Source: Thermoanaerobaculia bacterium (GTDB lineage Bacteria > Acidobacteriota > Thermoanaerobaculia > Multivoradales > JAHEKO01). Taken from it: a DNA stretch of 45,887 nucleotides. Position 1 is the stretch's first letter. Each line of letters begins with the position of its first letter. Under the pieces are notes generated by a model, which was not told where the DNA came from, searched no databases, and worked only from the letters and a program-made list of their open reading frames with translations. A program made the position numbers and the translations under genes. Location: positions 1-45,887 of the forward strand of contig CAMYLC010000015.1 in NCBI GenBank assembly GCA_947259195.1. Direction: 5' to 3'. Positions 31,998-40,581 of the stretch are shown here, piece after piece.

Positions 31998-33446
31998 GTG
32001 TTGAGAGCGAGATTCCTCGTCCTGCTGACCCTCTTGTTCCTGGCGCTACCGGTGGCCGCTCAGGCGGGTGACTTCCTGGAGGAGCATCCAGAGGTTCGCG
32101 ACGCGGTGACCCTTCTGGATCTCTGGATCCAGGAACAGATGGCCTACCAGCAGATTCCCGGCCTGTCAGTGGGCGTCGTCTACGACCAGGAAGTGATCTG
32201 GTCGAAAGGTTATGGGGTCGAAGATCTGGAGTCGCAAGATCCCGTGACTCCGGCGACGCTCTTTCGGCTCGGCTCGGTCACCAAGCTGTTTACCGCCACG
32301 GCCATCCTGCAACTGCGCGACCAGGGCAAGCTGCGGCTCGATGATCCGGTAGCCCAGCATCTCCCATGGTTCGAGCTCCAGAGCTCCTTCGAGGGCGCGC
32401 CCGAGATCACTCTCCGCCATCTACTGACCCACACCGCGGGACTGCCACGGGAGGCGGCGTTCCCCTACTGGACGACGCACGAGTTTCCCACCAGCGAGGA
32501 GATCAACGCCGCACTGCGGACGCAGTCAGCCATCTATCCTCCAGACAAGATCTACAAATACTCGAATCTGGGCATGGCGCTGTTGGGCGAGGTCGTTGTC
32601 GCCGCCTCTGGGCAGACCTATGCCGACTACATCGAGCAGCACATCTTCGAGCCCCTGGGGATGACTCATTCGGCCGTTGTTCCTGCGGCAGAGGACCGCC
32701 AGCAGATGGCGACGGCCTATATGCGCCGGCAGCCCGATGGCAACCGTGAGGTGATGGACTACTACGAGACCAGAGGGATGGCACCGGCGGCCAACATCGT
32801 CTCGTCCGTGGACGACCTGGCCCGGTTCGGCGCCCTGCATCTACAGGCGGCTCCGGACTCCGGCGCCGGCGAGGTCGTGAAAGCGAGCACCCTTCACGAG
32901 ATGCAGCGCCCGCACTGGGTCTACTCCGACTGGTCGGGCGGTCGGGGCCTGGGGTTTGGGATCTCCAGGCGAGATGACAAGACTCTCGTCTCCCACGGAG
33001 GGTGGATCGGCGGCAACAGGACGCACTTTCTGCTGGCGCCGGGCGATGATCTCGCGATCATCGCCATGGTCAATGCCGATGACGCGACCCCCTATCAGTT
33101 CAGCTTTCAGGCTCTCGATCTGGTGGGAGCCGCGATTGCCGAGAGCACGGCTCCGCCTCCCACCATCAGACGAGTCGATCCAGGCTGGCAGCGGTACCTG
33201 GGTGTCTATACCGACCCCTGGGGCTGGGAGTACCAGGTCATGATCCTCGAGGACGGACTGGTTCTGTATTCGCACAACTATCCGCCGGAGGACAACGTGG
33301 CAGAGGGGATTACGCGACTCGAGCCGGTCGAGAGCGACACCTTCAAGATGTCGGATGGCGAGCTGGTGGTCTTCGAGATGGATGATGAGGGCCACGTCGA
33401 GCGCATCCAACGCAGGTACGACTTTCTGTATCCAGTGGTTCGCTGA
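31998..33446 (+). CDS. Secreted serine hydrolase, class C beta-lactamase / EstB family
   Basis: A 482-residue protein: signal peptide (ARFLVLLTLLFLALPVAAQA), then a beta-lactamase-fold serine hydrolase. Catalytic Ser-x-x-Lys is GSVTKLF, Tyr-x-Asn is YKYSNLGMALLG, and the third motif is SHGGWIGG. A C-terminal ~100-residue beta-rich domain follows (YLGVYTDPWGWEYQVM). GTG 31998 is chosen over upstream in-frame codons because AAGGAAGG precedes it and the signal peptide begins there. Family members include D-aminopeptidases, penicillin-binding protein 4-like enzymes and esterases. Among murein genes a DD-peptidase or D-amidase role is plausible but not shown by sequence. Confidence 0.87.
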   Translation: MLRARFLVLLTLLFLALPVAAQAGDFLEEHPEVRDAVTLLDLWIQEQMAYQQIPGLSVGVVYDQEVIWSKGYGVEDLESQDPVTPATLFRLGSVTKLFTATAILQLRDQGKLRLDDPVAQHLPWFELQSSFEGAPEITLRHLLTHTAGLPREAAFPYWTTHEFPTSEEINAALRTQSAIYPPDKIYKYSNLGMALLGEVVVAASGQTYADYIEQHIFEPLGMTHSAVVPAAEDRQQMATAYMRRQPDGNREVMDYYETRGMAPAANIVSSVDDLARFGALHLQAAPDSGAGEVVKASTLHEMQRPHWVYSDWSGGRGLGFGISRRDDKTLVSHGGWIGGNRTHFLLAPGDDLAIIAMVNADDATPYQFSFQALDLVGAAIAESTAPPPTIRRVDPGWQRYLGVYTDPWGWEYQVMILEDGLVLYSHNYPPEDNVAEGITRLEPVESDTFKMSDGELVVFEMDDEGHVERIQRRYDFLYPVVR

Positions 33447-33487
33447 CCGGGACACCCATCAGCAAGCTCACGAGGTAGGGTGAACTC

Positions 33488-34879
33488 ATGAAACACATCG
33501 AGGCATTTCTCTATAAAGACGCAGTGCTACACGCCGACGAGGTGCCCGTCCCGCAGATCATCGAATCGGCCGGCACTCCGACCTACATCTACTCTGCGTC
33601 GGCGATTCGGACCGCCTATCGCCGCCTCGAGGTGGCTTTCTCACCCTTGCGAGTGCGATTTCAGTACGCGGTAAAGTCCAGCCCCAATCTCCATCTGTGT
33701 CGCCTCATGCACGAACTGGGAGCCGGCATGGACGTCGTCTCGGGAGGGGAGCTGGACCGGGCCTGGCTGGCAGGCGCTCCGACGGCGGAGATGGTCTTCG
33801 CTGGCGTCGGCAAGACCGACGACGAGATCCGCTCGGCCCTCGATGGCCGGTTCCACACATTACAGGGTGTTCCCGGACTGGCGGACCGCGAGCCGGAGAA
33901 GAGGGGCCCGGTCGGCATTCTCAACGCGGAATCGACCTCGGAGCTCGAGCGCATCGCCCACTGGGGAAGCGAGCTCGGCGTCAGACCCCGGGTCTGTCTG
34001 CGGGTCAACCCCGACGTCGATCCCCACACCCACGAATACACGACGACGGGCAAGGAAGAGAACAAGTTCGGGATCGACGCGCCAATGATCCCCGACATCT
34101 TCGACGCCTGGGGCCGAGACAGAGGGGTCGACCTGGTCGGCCTGCACGTCCACATCGGCTCACCGGTTCCCAAGGTCGAGCCCTATGCCGAAGCCGTCGA
34201 AGTACTGCTAAGCCTCATCGACGAACTGGAGCGCCGAGGGCACAAGATCGAGGTGCTGGACCTGGGTGGTGGCTGGCCGATGAACTACATCGAGGAGCAG
34301 GTGCCGCCGCTGGAGGACTACGCGGAGCGCCTCATCCCGCTGCTCGGCCCACGCGTCCAGAAGGGCCTACAGGTTCTAATGGAGCCGGGGCGCTCCATCA
34401 TGGCCAACGCAGGAATCCTGGTGACCCGTGTTCAGCACGTCAAGAAGGGGCGAGCCAAGACCTTCGTGATCTGTGACGCCGGCATGCACAGCCTGATCCG
34501 GCCGGTCCTCTACCGGGCCTTCCATTTCGCCTGGCCGGTCGCCTGGACAGGGGAACCTCCACGACTCCTCGAGGATCCGGGGCTTCCCGGTCTCGAGACC
34601 TGCGATGTCGTCGGCCCCATTTGCGAGACGGGTGACTTCCTGGCCAGGGATCGACAGCTCCCACCGATGGAGCGGGGTGAGCTCGTGGCCATCTTCTCGG
34701 CCGGCGCTTACGGAATGTCCATGGTCTCCAACTACAACGACCACGGCCGGCCGGCCGAAGTCCTGGTGGAGGGGAATCGGGCCATTGTGATCAACAAGCG
34801 GCAGCCTCTGGCCACCGTCCTGGCGACCGAGCTCGAGGTGCGGGAGCTGGAACTGGAGCAACCGGAAGGAGAGGCGTGA
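33488..34879 (+). CDS. lysA: Diaminopimelate decarboxylase-like PLP enzyme (fold type III)
   Basis: A 463-residue alanine-racemase-fold decarboxylase. The PLP lysine is Lys63 in FQYAVKSSPN, phosphate is bound by LDLGGGWPMNY, and the dimer-partner motif CETGDFLARD and GAYGMSMVSNYND are typical of LysA. It decarboxylates meso-diaminopimelate to L-lysine in the cytoplasm. Its place among murein-peptide genes suggests it handles diaminopimelate released from stem peptides rather than only biosynthesis. The stop overlaps the next ATG (TGATG). Other members of the family act on ornithine or carboxynorspermidine, so substrate certainty is moderate. Confidence 0.85.
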   Translation: MKHIEAFLYKDAVLHADEVPVPQIIESAGTPTYIYSASAIRTAYRRLEVAFSPLRVRFQYAVKSSPNLHLCRLMHELGAGMDVVSGGELDRAWLAGAPTAEMVFAGVGKTDDEIRSALDGRFHTLQGVPGLADREPEKRGPVGILNAESTSELERIAHWGSELGVRPRVCLRVNPDVDPHTHEYTTTGKEENKFGIDAPMIPDIFDAWGRDRGVDLVGLHVHIGSPVPKVEPYAEAVEVLLSLIDELERRGHKIEVLDLGGGWPMNYIEEQVPPLEDYAERLIPLLGPRVQKGLQVLMEPGRSIMANAGILVTRVQHVKKGRAKTFVICDAGMHSLIRPVLYRAFHFAWPVAWTGEPPRLLEDPGLPGLETCDVVGPICETGDFLARDRQLPPMERGELVAIFSAGAYGMSMVSNYNDHGRPAEVLVEGNRAIVINKRQPLATVLATELEVRELELEQPEGEA

Positions 34880-35900
34880 TGTGTCACCGGTGGGCATTTC
34901 TGACGATGCTTGCCATGGGCCTGTGTGGTGTCGCAGGGGGACAGACGATGGCCAAGGATGACCTTGTCGTGTCGATACTCGATTCTCACGAGGGCCTCAC
35001 CGAGGTCGTCGATCGCGCCGCCGATTTCCGCCTTCAAGTGGTGCTGGGCCTGGTGGAAGAAGATTCCGACGGAACATCTGTTCTGCGGCAACACGGATTC
35101 CGATCCGGCGCCGAGTACTTCTATCCGGCGAGCACCGTGAAGCTCTTCGCTGCAGTGGCGGCGGCTATCTCTATGAGCTGGTGGGGCAGGACGGGCTGGC
35201 CGAGTCGATGCGGCGAGCCGGCCTCGAGTCGCCTCGCATCGTCCATCGTCTGTCGGAGGCCCGCACGGCAGAGGAGAATCTCCAGTCTCCCAGGATCGAT
35301 TTTATCGGTGAGGATTTCACCTACACACTTCCGGAGCGAACCGCCAAGGCGTTGCCCGGGGCGGATCCGGTGGATCGGATCTTCGTGGGCGAAGGGTACA
35401 TGTCCGGGGACGAGCTGATCGATGAGCCAATGGACTTCTCGCCCAAGAACCACTTTCCCCTGGCCGATCTACAGCGGGGCCTGTGCATGCTTGTGCGCCC
35501 CGATGTCGATTGTGGCAGTGCTGGTTTCGAGCTCGAGAATGTCGACCGAGAGGTGATGTTGGAGGCCATGTCGCAGTACCCGCGCGAATCGGTGAATCCG
35601 ATCTACGACGCCGAGGAGTACCCCGACACCTACGTCAAAGACCTGCTGCCCGGACTCGAGCGCGTGATCCCGAAGGAGCGCCTGCGGATCTACAACAAGA
35701 CCGGCCAGGCCTACGGGTTCAGCATCGAGAACGCCTGGGTGGTGGATACCGAGACAGGCCAAGGCTTCTTTCTGGCCGCTACGCTCTACACCAACAGGGA
35801 CGGCATCCTCAACGACGACGAGTACGAGTACGAGGAGATCGCCCTGCCTTTCCTGGCCGACCTCGGCGAAGCGGTGGCCCGGAAGTTGTGGCAGAGGTGA
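34879..35900 (+). pseudogene. Class A beta-lactamase-like serine hydrolase, broken by internal deletion and frameshift
   Basis: Part one opens at ATG 34879 with a signal peptide (MCHRWAFLTMLAMGLCG) and reaches the catalytic motif YPASTVKLFAAVAA (Ser-x-x-Lys). At about 35156-35166 the match switches frame and resumes as YLYELVGQDGLAESMRRAGL, continuing to the stop at 35898-35900 through NKTGQAYGFSIENAWVVD (KTG motif). The helical block expected between the two pieces, probably 70-90 residues, is missing. The first piece alone would run 42 codons on in the wrong frame. A downstream GTG 35181 could start the second piece but would lack the catalytic serine. It is coupled to lysA by TGATG. Confidence 0.75.
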
Positions 35901-36482
35901 GCCCCTCCCCCTCCCGCCTTGAGGGTTGAGGCGGGCGGCATTCCTTCGCCCGATCCTTGAGGGCTTGGGTCCTGGGTCCTGAGCCAGAAGGATTGAACCT
36001 GCGGGGGTCCGGCGTGGGTCCCCCAGGGGGCTATCCTCCCTGCCGCTGCAAGAACCCCGATGGAGGTCCCCACGCCGAACCCTGGACACCCGTTCCCAGC
36101 CAAGGCCGCTGGGGGATATTGGGCCGCGCCCGAGGCTCTCCCCTGCCGCCCAGAGAAGGGCTTAGGGGTCCCGGCCTTGATCCGTCATCTGGACTCAGAC
36201 GAACTGGGTGCATCAAGACTCCCGGCAGGGAGTCGCCCCTTACGCCCCTAGTCCCCTAGTGCCAACACCGGTGCCAGAGGTTCGTTCGGGTGGTTCGACA
36301 GGGGGGCTCTCGACAAGCGCAGCGCAAGAGCCGTTGGAGTGCAGGACAGATCCGGCGCGCCGGAGAGACCCGGAAGGACCTCCACAAGATCGTGGTCATC
36401 TGCCCAGGACCCAGGACCCAAGCCCCAGGACGGGTGGGGGCTGGGAGTGGCCGGCCGCCTCGACCCTCAAGCCCCCAGCGCT
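35901..36482 (+). repeat. Intergenic mosaic repeat, copy 2
   Basis: A 582-base gene-free stretch between convergent stops. In order: TTGAGGGTTGAGGCG and TTGAGGGCTTGGG units (from 35921); palindromic core 36004-36081; a short G-rich left arm (36156-36168); a conserved block with hairpin GACTCCC-GGCA-GGGAGTC at 36217-36234; a C-rich right arm to about 36265; a ~90-base block ending GATCCGGCGCGC at 36360 with stem GGCTCT/AGAGCC; then a reversed end unit (CGACCCTCAAGCCCCC) before the convergent stop. From about 36004 to 36360 it matches copy 3 closely and in the same orientation. Short open frames here are not genes. Confidence 0.85.
36004..36081 (+). repeat. Near-palindromic repeat core, copy 2
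   Basis: Outer arms GGGTCCGGCGTGGG and CCCCACGCCGAACCC pair with a single mismatch; inner arms CCCCCAGGGGGC and ACCCCGATGGAGGT add imperfect pairing around a central CTGCCGCTGCAAG. It is nearly identical to copy 3 (40288-40366) and to the reverse complement of copy 1. Confidence 0.8.
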
Positions 36483-37565
36483 TCAGTGGGGGAGTATGCT
36501 GAGCGTGCCCTGGTCGGCGTCGATCTCGACCTGGCCGCCGAGAGGTAGCGTGGCGTTGTACGGACTGTGCCCAACGGGGTAGTTCATCAGCACGGGAATT
36601 CCCAGAGGTTCGAAGTACTGGCGCAGCACCCCGTCAACCGTGAAGCGGGGATCCTCGGTCATCTGATCCTCTTCGCGGTCGTAGTTGCGGGTGAACTGCC
36701 CGAGCACGGCGCCGCGTAGGGTCTCGAGCTTGCCGGCGAGTTGGAGCTGCTTCAGCATGCGGTCGATGCGATAAGGCGCTTCGCGGGTGTCCTCGAGAAG
36801 CAGGATCGCGTCGCCTGTGTCGACGGCGAAGGGTGTGCCCTCGAGAGCCGAGATCATGGACAGATTGCCACCGGCGAGCCGGCCCCGGGCCCGACCCTTC
36901 CCCAGGGTCACCGGCTGGGGAGCATCTTCGGGAATCTCGATCGCGTAGCCGTTGTGGCCAGCGTCTCCGTCGTCGGTGATTGCGCGAAGCAGGTACTCCT
37001 GGGTGAACGGCCGCATGCCTTCGGTCTCGCTGTCCAGTCGCCAGAAGGAGGTGGGCGAATGGAGGGTAACGAGGCCGGCCTGCCGATTGAGGGCCAAATG
37101 CAACCCTGTGATGTCGGAGAACCCGACGAGGATCTTGGGATTGGCGCGGATCTTCCCGTAGTCCAACCGGTCGAGAATCCGCATGGTGCCGTAGCCACCC
37201 CGCCCCGGGAACACCGCTTTGACTTTCGGGTCGAGGAAAGCCTGCATGAGCTCCTTGGCGCGCCGCTTGTCGGTGCCTGCGAGGTAGCCCTCTTTGGCGA
37301 ACAGGTCCTGGCGCATCTCGACCCTGTAGCCACGAGCTTCCAATCGATTCTTGGCCTGGAGGATTCTCTCCTCGTTGAGATCTCCCGCCGGAGCCACGAA
37401 CATGATCGAGTCGCCGGGCTGCAAAGGGTCCGGCCAGATCATGGATTGCTCGTCGGCAGGGGCTGCGGGCTTGGCTGCGGGTGACAGCGTCGAGCGGCAG
37501 CCAAAGACCACGGAGGCCGACAGCAGAATCGCGACCCAAGACCCAGCGCGTCTCGTGGAGAACAT
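36483..37565 (-). CDS. LD-carboxypeptidase lipoprotein, peptidase family S66 (secreted)
   Basis: A 360-residue S66 peptidase with an export signal ending VVFGC, a plausible lipobox. The catalytic features match the cytoplasmic copy: Ser in ILVGFSDITGLHL, Glu in ILLLEDTREAPYRIDRML, His in NYPVGHSPYNATLPLG, plus PGRGGYGTMRIL. It would remove the terminal D-Ala from murein tetrapeptides in the periplasm or at the outer membrane. ATG 37565 is preferred, five bases behind GGGAG; a TTG at 37577 is also in frame. It is divergent from the M20D gene and lies between repeat copies 2 and 3. Confidence 0.88.
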   Translation of the reverse strand: MFSTRRAGSWVAILLSASVVFGCRSTLSPAAKPAAPADEQSMIWPDPLQPGDSIMFVAPAGDLNEERILQAKNRLEARGYRVEMRQDLFAKEGYLAGTDKRRAKELMQAFLDPKVKAVFPGRGGYGTMRILDRLDYGKIRANPKILVGFSDITGLHLALNRQAGLVTLHSPTSFWRLDSETEGMRPFTQEYLLRAITDDGDAGHNGYAIEIPEDAPQPVTLGKGRARGRLAGGNLSMISALEGTPFAVDTGDAILLLEDTREAPYRIDRMLKQLQLAGKLETLRGAVLGQFTRNYDREEDQMTEDPRFTVDGVLRQYFEPLGIPVLMNYPVGHSPYNATLPLGGQVEIDADQGTLSILPH

Positions 37566-37686
37566 CGTCACTCCCAATCAGTGGTACATCGAAGGTCGAG
37601 CCAACAGTCCGGGCCGATTGTGGCAGCACTGCAGACACCAGGCAACAGGGTCCGAACGGCGATTCTGTCATGGTACGCTGCCGGCC

Positions 37687-38907
37687 ATGACGGGCTCCCA
37701 ACGGCCTGCTGGCCAGGCGTTTCCGTCGCCAGAGAAGCTTCTGGCTGCGGCGCGCGAGATCCTTCCCTGGATGAGTGAGATCCGGCGCGATTTCCATCAG
37801 CACCCAGAGCTCGGCCTCGAGGAGCATCGCACGGCGGCTCGCGTACAGGCCCTTCTTGACGAGCTCGGGATTGGGCACGAGGACGGTCTGGGCGGCACCG
37901 GAGTGCTGGGGCTCATACCCGGAAGTTCTGACGGCCCGGTGGTGGCATTGCGGGCTGACATGGATGCCCTGCCCCTGCAGGACGCGAAGGATGTGCCCTA
38001 TAGGTCACAGATTTCCGGCAAGATGCACGCCTGCGGTCACGACGTTCACATGGCCGTTCTGCTCGGGGCGGCACGACTCCTCACGGATATGGCCGCTGCG
38101 TTGCCCGGTACCGTGAAGCTGATCTTTCAGCCTGCCGAGGAAACGGTAGGTGGAGCCAGGCTGCTGATCGATGCGGGGGTCCTGGAGGATCCAGCCGTGG
38201 ACGCCATCTTCGGATTGCATGTCGATGGCGGTCACACCGTGGGAACCTTTGGGCTGCACTACGGTCAGCGCAATGCCTCCTCCGACAATGTCGACATCAT
38301 CGTTCACGGCCGTTCGGGGCATGGGGCTTACCCTGCCGGCGGAGTGGATGCGATCGTTGTCGCGGCTCAGGTGATCACCGCCCTGCAAACGGTGGTCAGT
38401 CGCAACGTGGATGCGCGGGACAGTGCAGTGGTGAGCTTCGGCAAGATCCAGGGAGGCAGTCAGGGCAATATCCTGGCCGACCGGGTGGGGCTCGTCGGCA
38501 CGGTGCGATGTCTGGATCCGGCGGTCCGCGAGCGAGTCGTGCAAAGGGTGCGTGAGACTGCGGAAGGGGTCGCGGCGGCCATGGGAGGTTGGGCCGAGGT
38601 GGAGATCGAACCGAGCTACGACCCGCTGATCAACGACAACGCGATGGTCGAGGTAGTGCGCGAGAACGCGCGCCAGCTGGTGGGCGAAGACAACGTCTTC
38701 ATCTTTCCCAAACCCAATATGGGAGTCGAGGACTTTGCCTACTATGTGAGCCGTGTACCGGGCGCCTTCTTTGCGCTTGGCGTGCGCAACGAGGCGGCCG
38801 GTATCGTCGACCTGGTCCACCAGGCAGGCTTCGATGTGGATGAAGAGTGCATGGCCTACGGCGCTGCGATCCAGGTGATGAACGCCCTCACCGTCCTGCA
38901 GCCGTAA
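37687..38907 (+). CDS. M20D-family amidohydrolase (N-acyl amino acid / N-acetyl-diaminopimelate deacylase-like)
   Basis: A 406-residue M20D metallopeptidase. Motifs in order: RRDFHQHPELGLEEHRT, VVALRADMDALPL, KMHACGHDVHMAVLLGAA (metal-binding Cys and His), IFQPAEE (metal-bridging and catalytic Glu), GRSGHGAYPAGGVDAI in the dimerisation domain, and MGVEDFAYY near the C-terminus. Relatives hydrolyse hippurate, indole-acetyl amino acids, N-acetyl-diaminopimelate or N-acyl amino acids. The long in-frame extension upstream of ATG 37687 overlaps the divergent gene and is not used. The SpmAB-like gene follows 18 bases on, so the two probably form an operon. With murein genes around, an N-acyl amino acid or peptide from stem peptides is a fair but unproven substrate. 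Confidence 0.88.
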   Translation: MTGSQRPAGQAFPSPEKLLAAAREILPWMSEIRRDFHQHPELGLEEHRTAARVQALLDELGIGHEDGLGGTGVLGLIPGSSDGPVVALRADMDALPLQDAKDVPYRSQISGKMHACGHDVHMAVLLGAARLLTDMAAALPGTVKLIFQPAEETVGGARLLIDAGVLEDPAVDAIFGLHVDGGHTVGTFGLHYGQRNASSDNVDIIVHGRSGHGAYPAGGVDAIVVAAQVITALQTVVSRNVDARDSAVVSFGKIQGGSQGNILADRVGLVGTVRCLDPAVRERVVQRVRETAEGVAAAMGGWAEVEIEPSYDPLINDNAMVEVVRENARQLVGEDNVFIFPKPNMGVEDFAYYVSRVPGAFFALGVRNEAAGIVDLVHQAGFDVDEECMAYGAAIQVMNALTVLQP

Positions 38908-38925
38908 GCGGCTAGAGCGAGACCG

Positions 38926-40155
38926 ATGCTCAACAAGATCTGGGGCAGCTTCTTCTTCGTGGCCTTCCTGGTGGCCATGGGCCGCTGGCTCCTGCAGGGC
39001 GACTACGAGGTGTGGGCGGCGATGGTCGCCGCCGCCTTCGACATGGCCAAGACGGGCTTCGAGATCGCCCTTGGGCTGACCGGAGTCATGTGCCTCTGGC
39101 TGGGGATCATGAAGCTGGGGGAGAAGGGTGGGGCCGTCGACCTGCTGGCCAAGGCCTTCGGGCCGCTGCTGCGCCGGCTCTTCCCGGACATCCCCGAAGG
39201 CCATCCGGCGATGGGCTCGATCGTCATGAACATGGCCGCCAACATGCTGGGCCTGGACAACGCCGCCACCCCCTTGGGACTCAAGGCCATGGGCGAGCTC
39301 CAGGAGCTCAACCCCGAGAAGGACACGGCCACCAACGATCAGATTCTCTTCCTGGTGATCAACACCTCGGCGGTGACGCTCATCCCGATCACCATCTTCG
39401 TCTACCGGGCACAGCTCGGAGCGGCCGACCCGACGGATGTCTTCATTCCCCTGATCATCGCGACCTACTGCTCGACCATGGCCGGCCTGGTGGTCACGGC
39501 CACCGTGCAGCGCCTGCAGTTGCTGGATTCGGTGGTCATGGCCTACCTGGGGGCGATGACCTTGGCTGTAGGCTCGTTGGTCTTCTACTTCTCTCGCCTC
39601 CCCCGCGAGGTCATGGAGCGCCAGTCGTCGCTGATCTCCAATTTCGCGATCTTCGGGGTGATCATCACTTTTCTGTTCCTGGCGGCCCGCCGTCGGGTGC
39701 CGCTCTACGAGACTTTCGTCGAGGGGGCCAAGGATGGCTTCAAGGTGGCGGTGGCGATCATCCCCTATCTGGTGGCCATGCTCGTGGCGATAGGGGTCTT
39801 TCGAGCCAGTGGAGCGCTCGACTGGCTGCTAGCGGGCGTGCGATGGGGAGTCGACGGAATGGGCATCGACTCCCGATGGGTCGACGGTCTGCCAACGATC
39901 CTCATGCGACCGCTCTCGGGCAGCGGGGCGCGCGGCATGATGCTGGAGACGATGACGGCGATGGGCCCGGATTCGTTCGCCGGCCGATTGGTGAGCGTGA
40001 TTCAGGGCAGTACCGAGACGACCTTCTATGTCCTGGCGGTCTACTTCGGCTCGGTCGGTATTCGCAACACCCGCCACGCGGTGGGCTGCGGCCTGGCCGC
40101 GGATCTGGCCGGCGCCATCGCTGCGATCTTCGTCACGTATTTCTTCTTCGGGTGA
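38926..40155 (+). CDS. SpmA-SpmB fusion, nucleoside-recognition-domain membrane protein
   Basis: A 409-residue polytopic membrane protein equal to B. subtilis SpmA (residues ~1-200) and SpmB (~210-409) joined. SpmA-like motifs: GLTGVMCLWLGIMKLGEKGG, MNMAANMLGLDNAATPLGLKAM; SpmB-like motifs: ISNFAIFGVIITFLFLAARR, RPLSGSGARGMMLE, IQGSTETTFYVLAVYFG. Both are Gate/nucleoside-recognition domains. In spore formers SpmA and SpmB affect core dehydration and lie beside dacB, a murein D,D-carboxypeptidase. Here there is no sign of sporulation; pairing with an M20D hydrolase suggests transport of a peptide or amino acid derivative, which is inference. Repeat copy 3 begins right after its stop. Confidence 0.85.
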   Translation: MLNKIWGSFFFVAFLVAMGRWLLQGDYEVWAAMVAAAFDMAKTGFEIALGLTGVMCLWLGIMKLGEKGGAVDLLAKAFGPLLRRLFPDIPEGHPAMGSIVMNMAANMLGLDNAATPLGLKAMGELQELNPEKDTATNDQILFLVINTSAVTLIPITIFVYRAQLGAADPTDVFIPLIIATYCSTMAGLVVTATVQRLQLLDSVVMAYLGAMTLAVGSLVFYFSRLPREVMERQSSLISNFAIFGVIITFLFLAARRRVPLYETFVEGAKDGFKVAVAIIPYLVAMLVAIGVFRASGALDWLLAGVRWGVDGMGIDSRWVDGLPTILMRPLSGSGARGMMLETMTAMGPDSFAGRLVSVIQGSTETTFYVLAVYFGSVGIRNTRHAVGCGLAADLAGAIAAIFVTYFFFG

Positions 40156-40287
40156 CTCGGAGGGTTGAGGCGCCCGGGCGTTTCTTCCGGCCAATCCTTG
40201 AGGGCTTGGGGCTTGAAGCAGCCGTCGTACCTCCGGCCGATCTTTTGGGTCCTGGGGGGGTCCTGGATAGATGACGGCGATTCGATT

Positions 40288-40366
40288 GGGGTCCGGCGTG
40301 GGTCCCCCAGGGGGCTATCCTCCCTGCCGCTGCAAGAACCCCCATGGAGGTCCCCACGCCGAACCC
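40288..40366 (+). repeat. Near-palindromic repeat core, copy 3
   Basis: Same element as copy 2, differing by very few bases (for example ACCCCCATGG here against ACCCCGATGG). The outer stem is GGGTCCGGCGTGGG with CCCCACGCCGAACCC. It has no coding potential. Confidence 0.8.
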
Positions 40367-40438
40367 TGGACCCCAGTTCTCAGCCATAGCCGCTGGTGGT
40401 ATTGAGCCACGCTCGAGGCTCTCCCCCGTCGTCCAGAG

Positions 40439-40475
40439 AAGGGCTTAGGGCAGTAAGGGCATAAGGGCCTAGGGG
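40439..40475 (+). repeat. G-quadruplex-type tandem tract, left arm of copy 3
   Basis: Five runs of three or four G with loops of four to six bases (CTTA, CAGTAA, CATAA, CCTA). It is inversely related to the right arm at 40543-40581. Confidence 0.6.
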
Positions 40476-40542
40476 TCCCGGCCTTGATCCGTCATCTGGA
40501 CTCAGACGAACTGGGTGCATCGAGACTCCCGGCAGGGAGTCG

Positions 40543-40581
40543 CCCCCTAAGCCCCTAAACCCCTAAGCCCTTACGCCCCTA
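40543..40581 (-). repeat. Telomere-like G-quadruplex tract, right arm of copy 3
   Basis: On the minus strand the unit TTAGGGG recurs with small changes (loops CTTA, TTTA, CTTA, CGTAA), giving five runs of three to five G. Copy 2 holds a shorter version at about 36235-36265, so unit number varies between copies. Confidence 0.6.

Noticed and set aside
36208..36582. Open frames inside repeat copy 2 that recur in copy 3 (beginning near 36290 and 40613)
   Set aside because: Their similarity comes from the DNA repeat; they diverge or shift where the repeats differ and have no ribosome sites or known family.
40439..40581. Short tandem units considered as a CRISPR array
   Set aside because: Units are 7-9 bases and contiguous, without spacers of uniform length; no cas genes are nearby.
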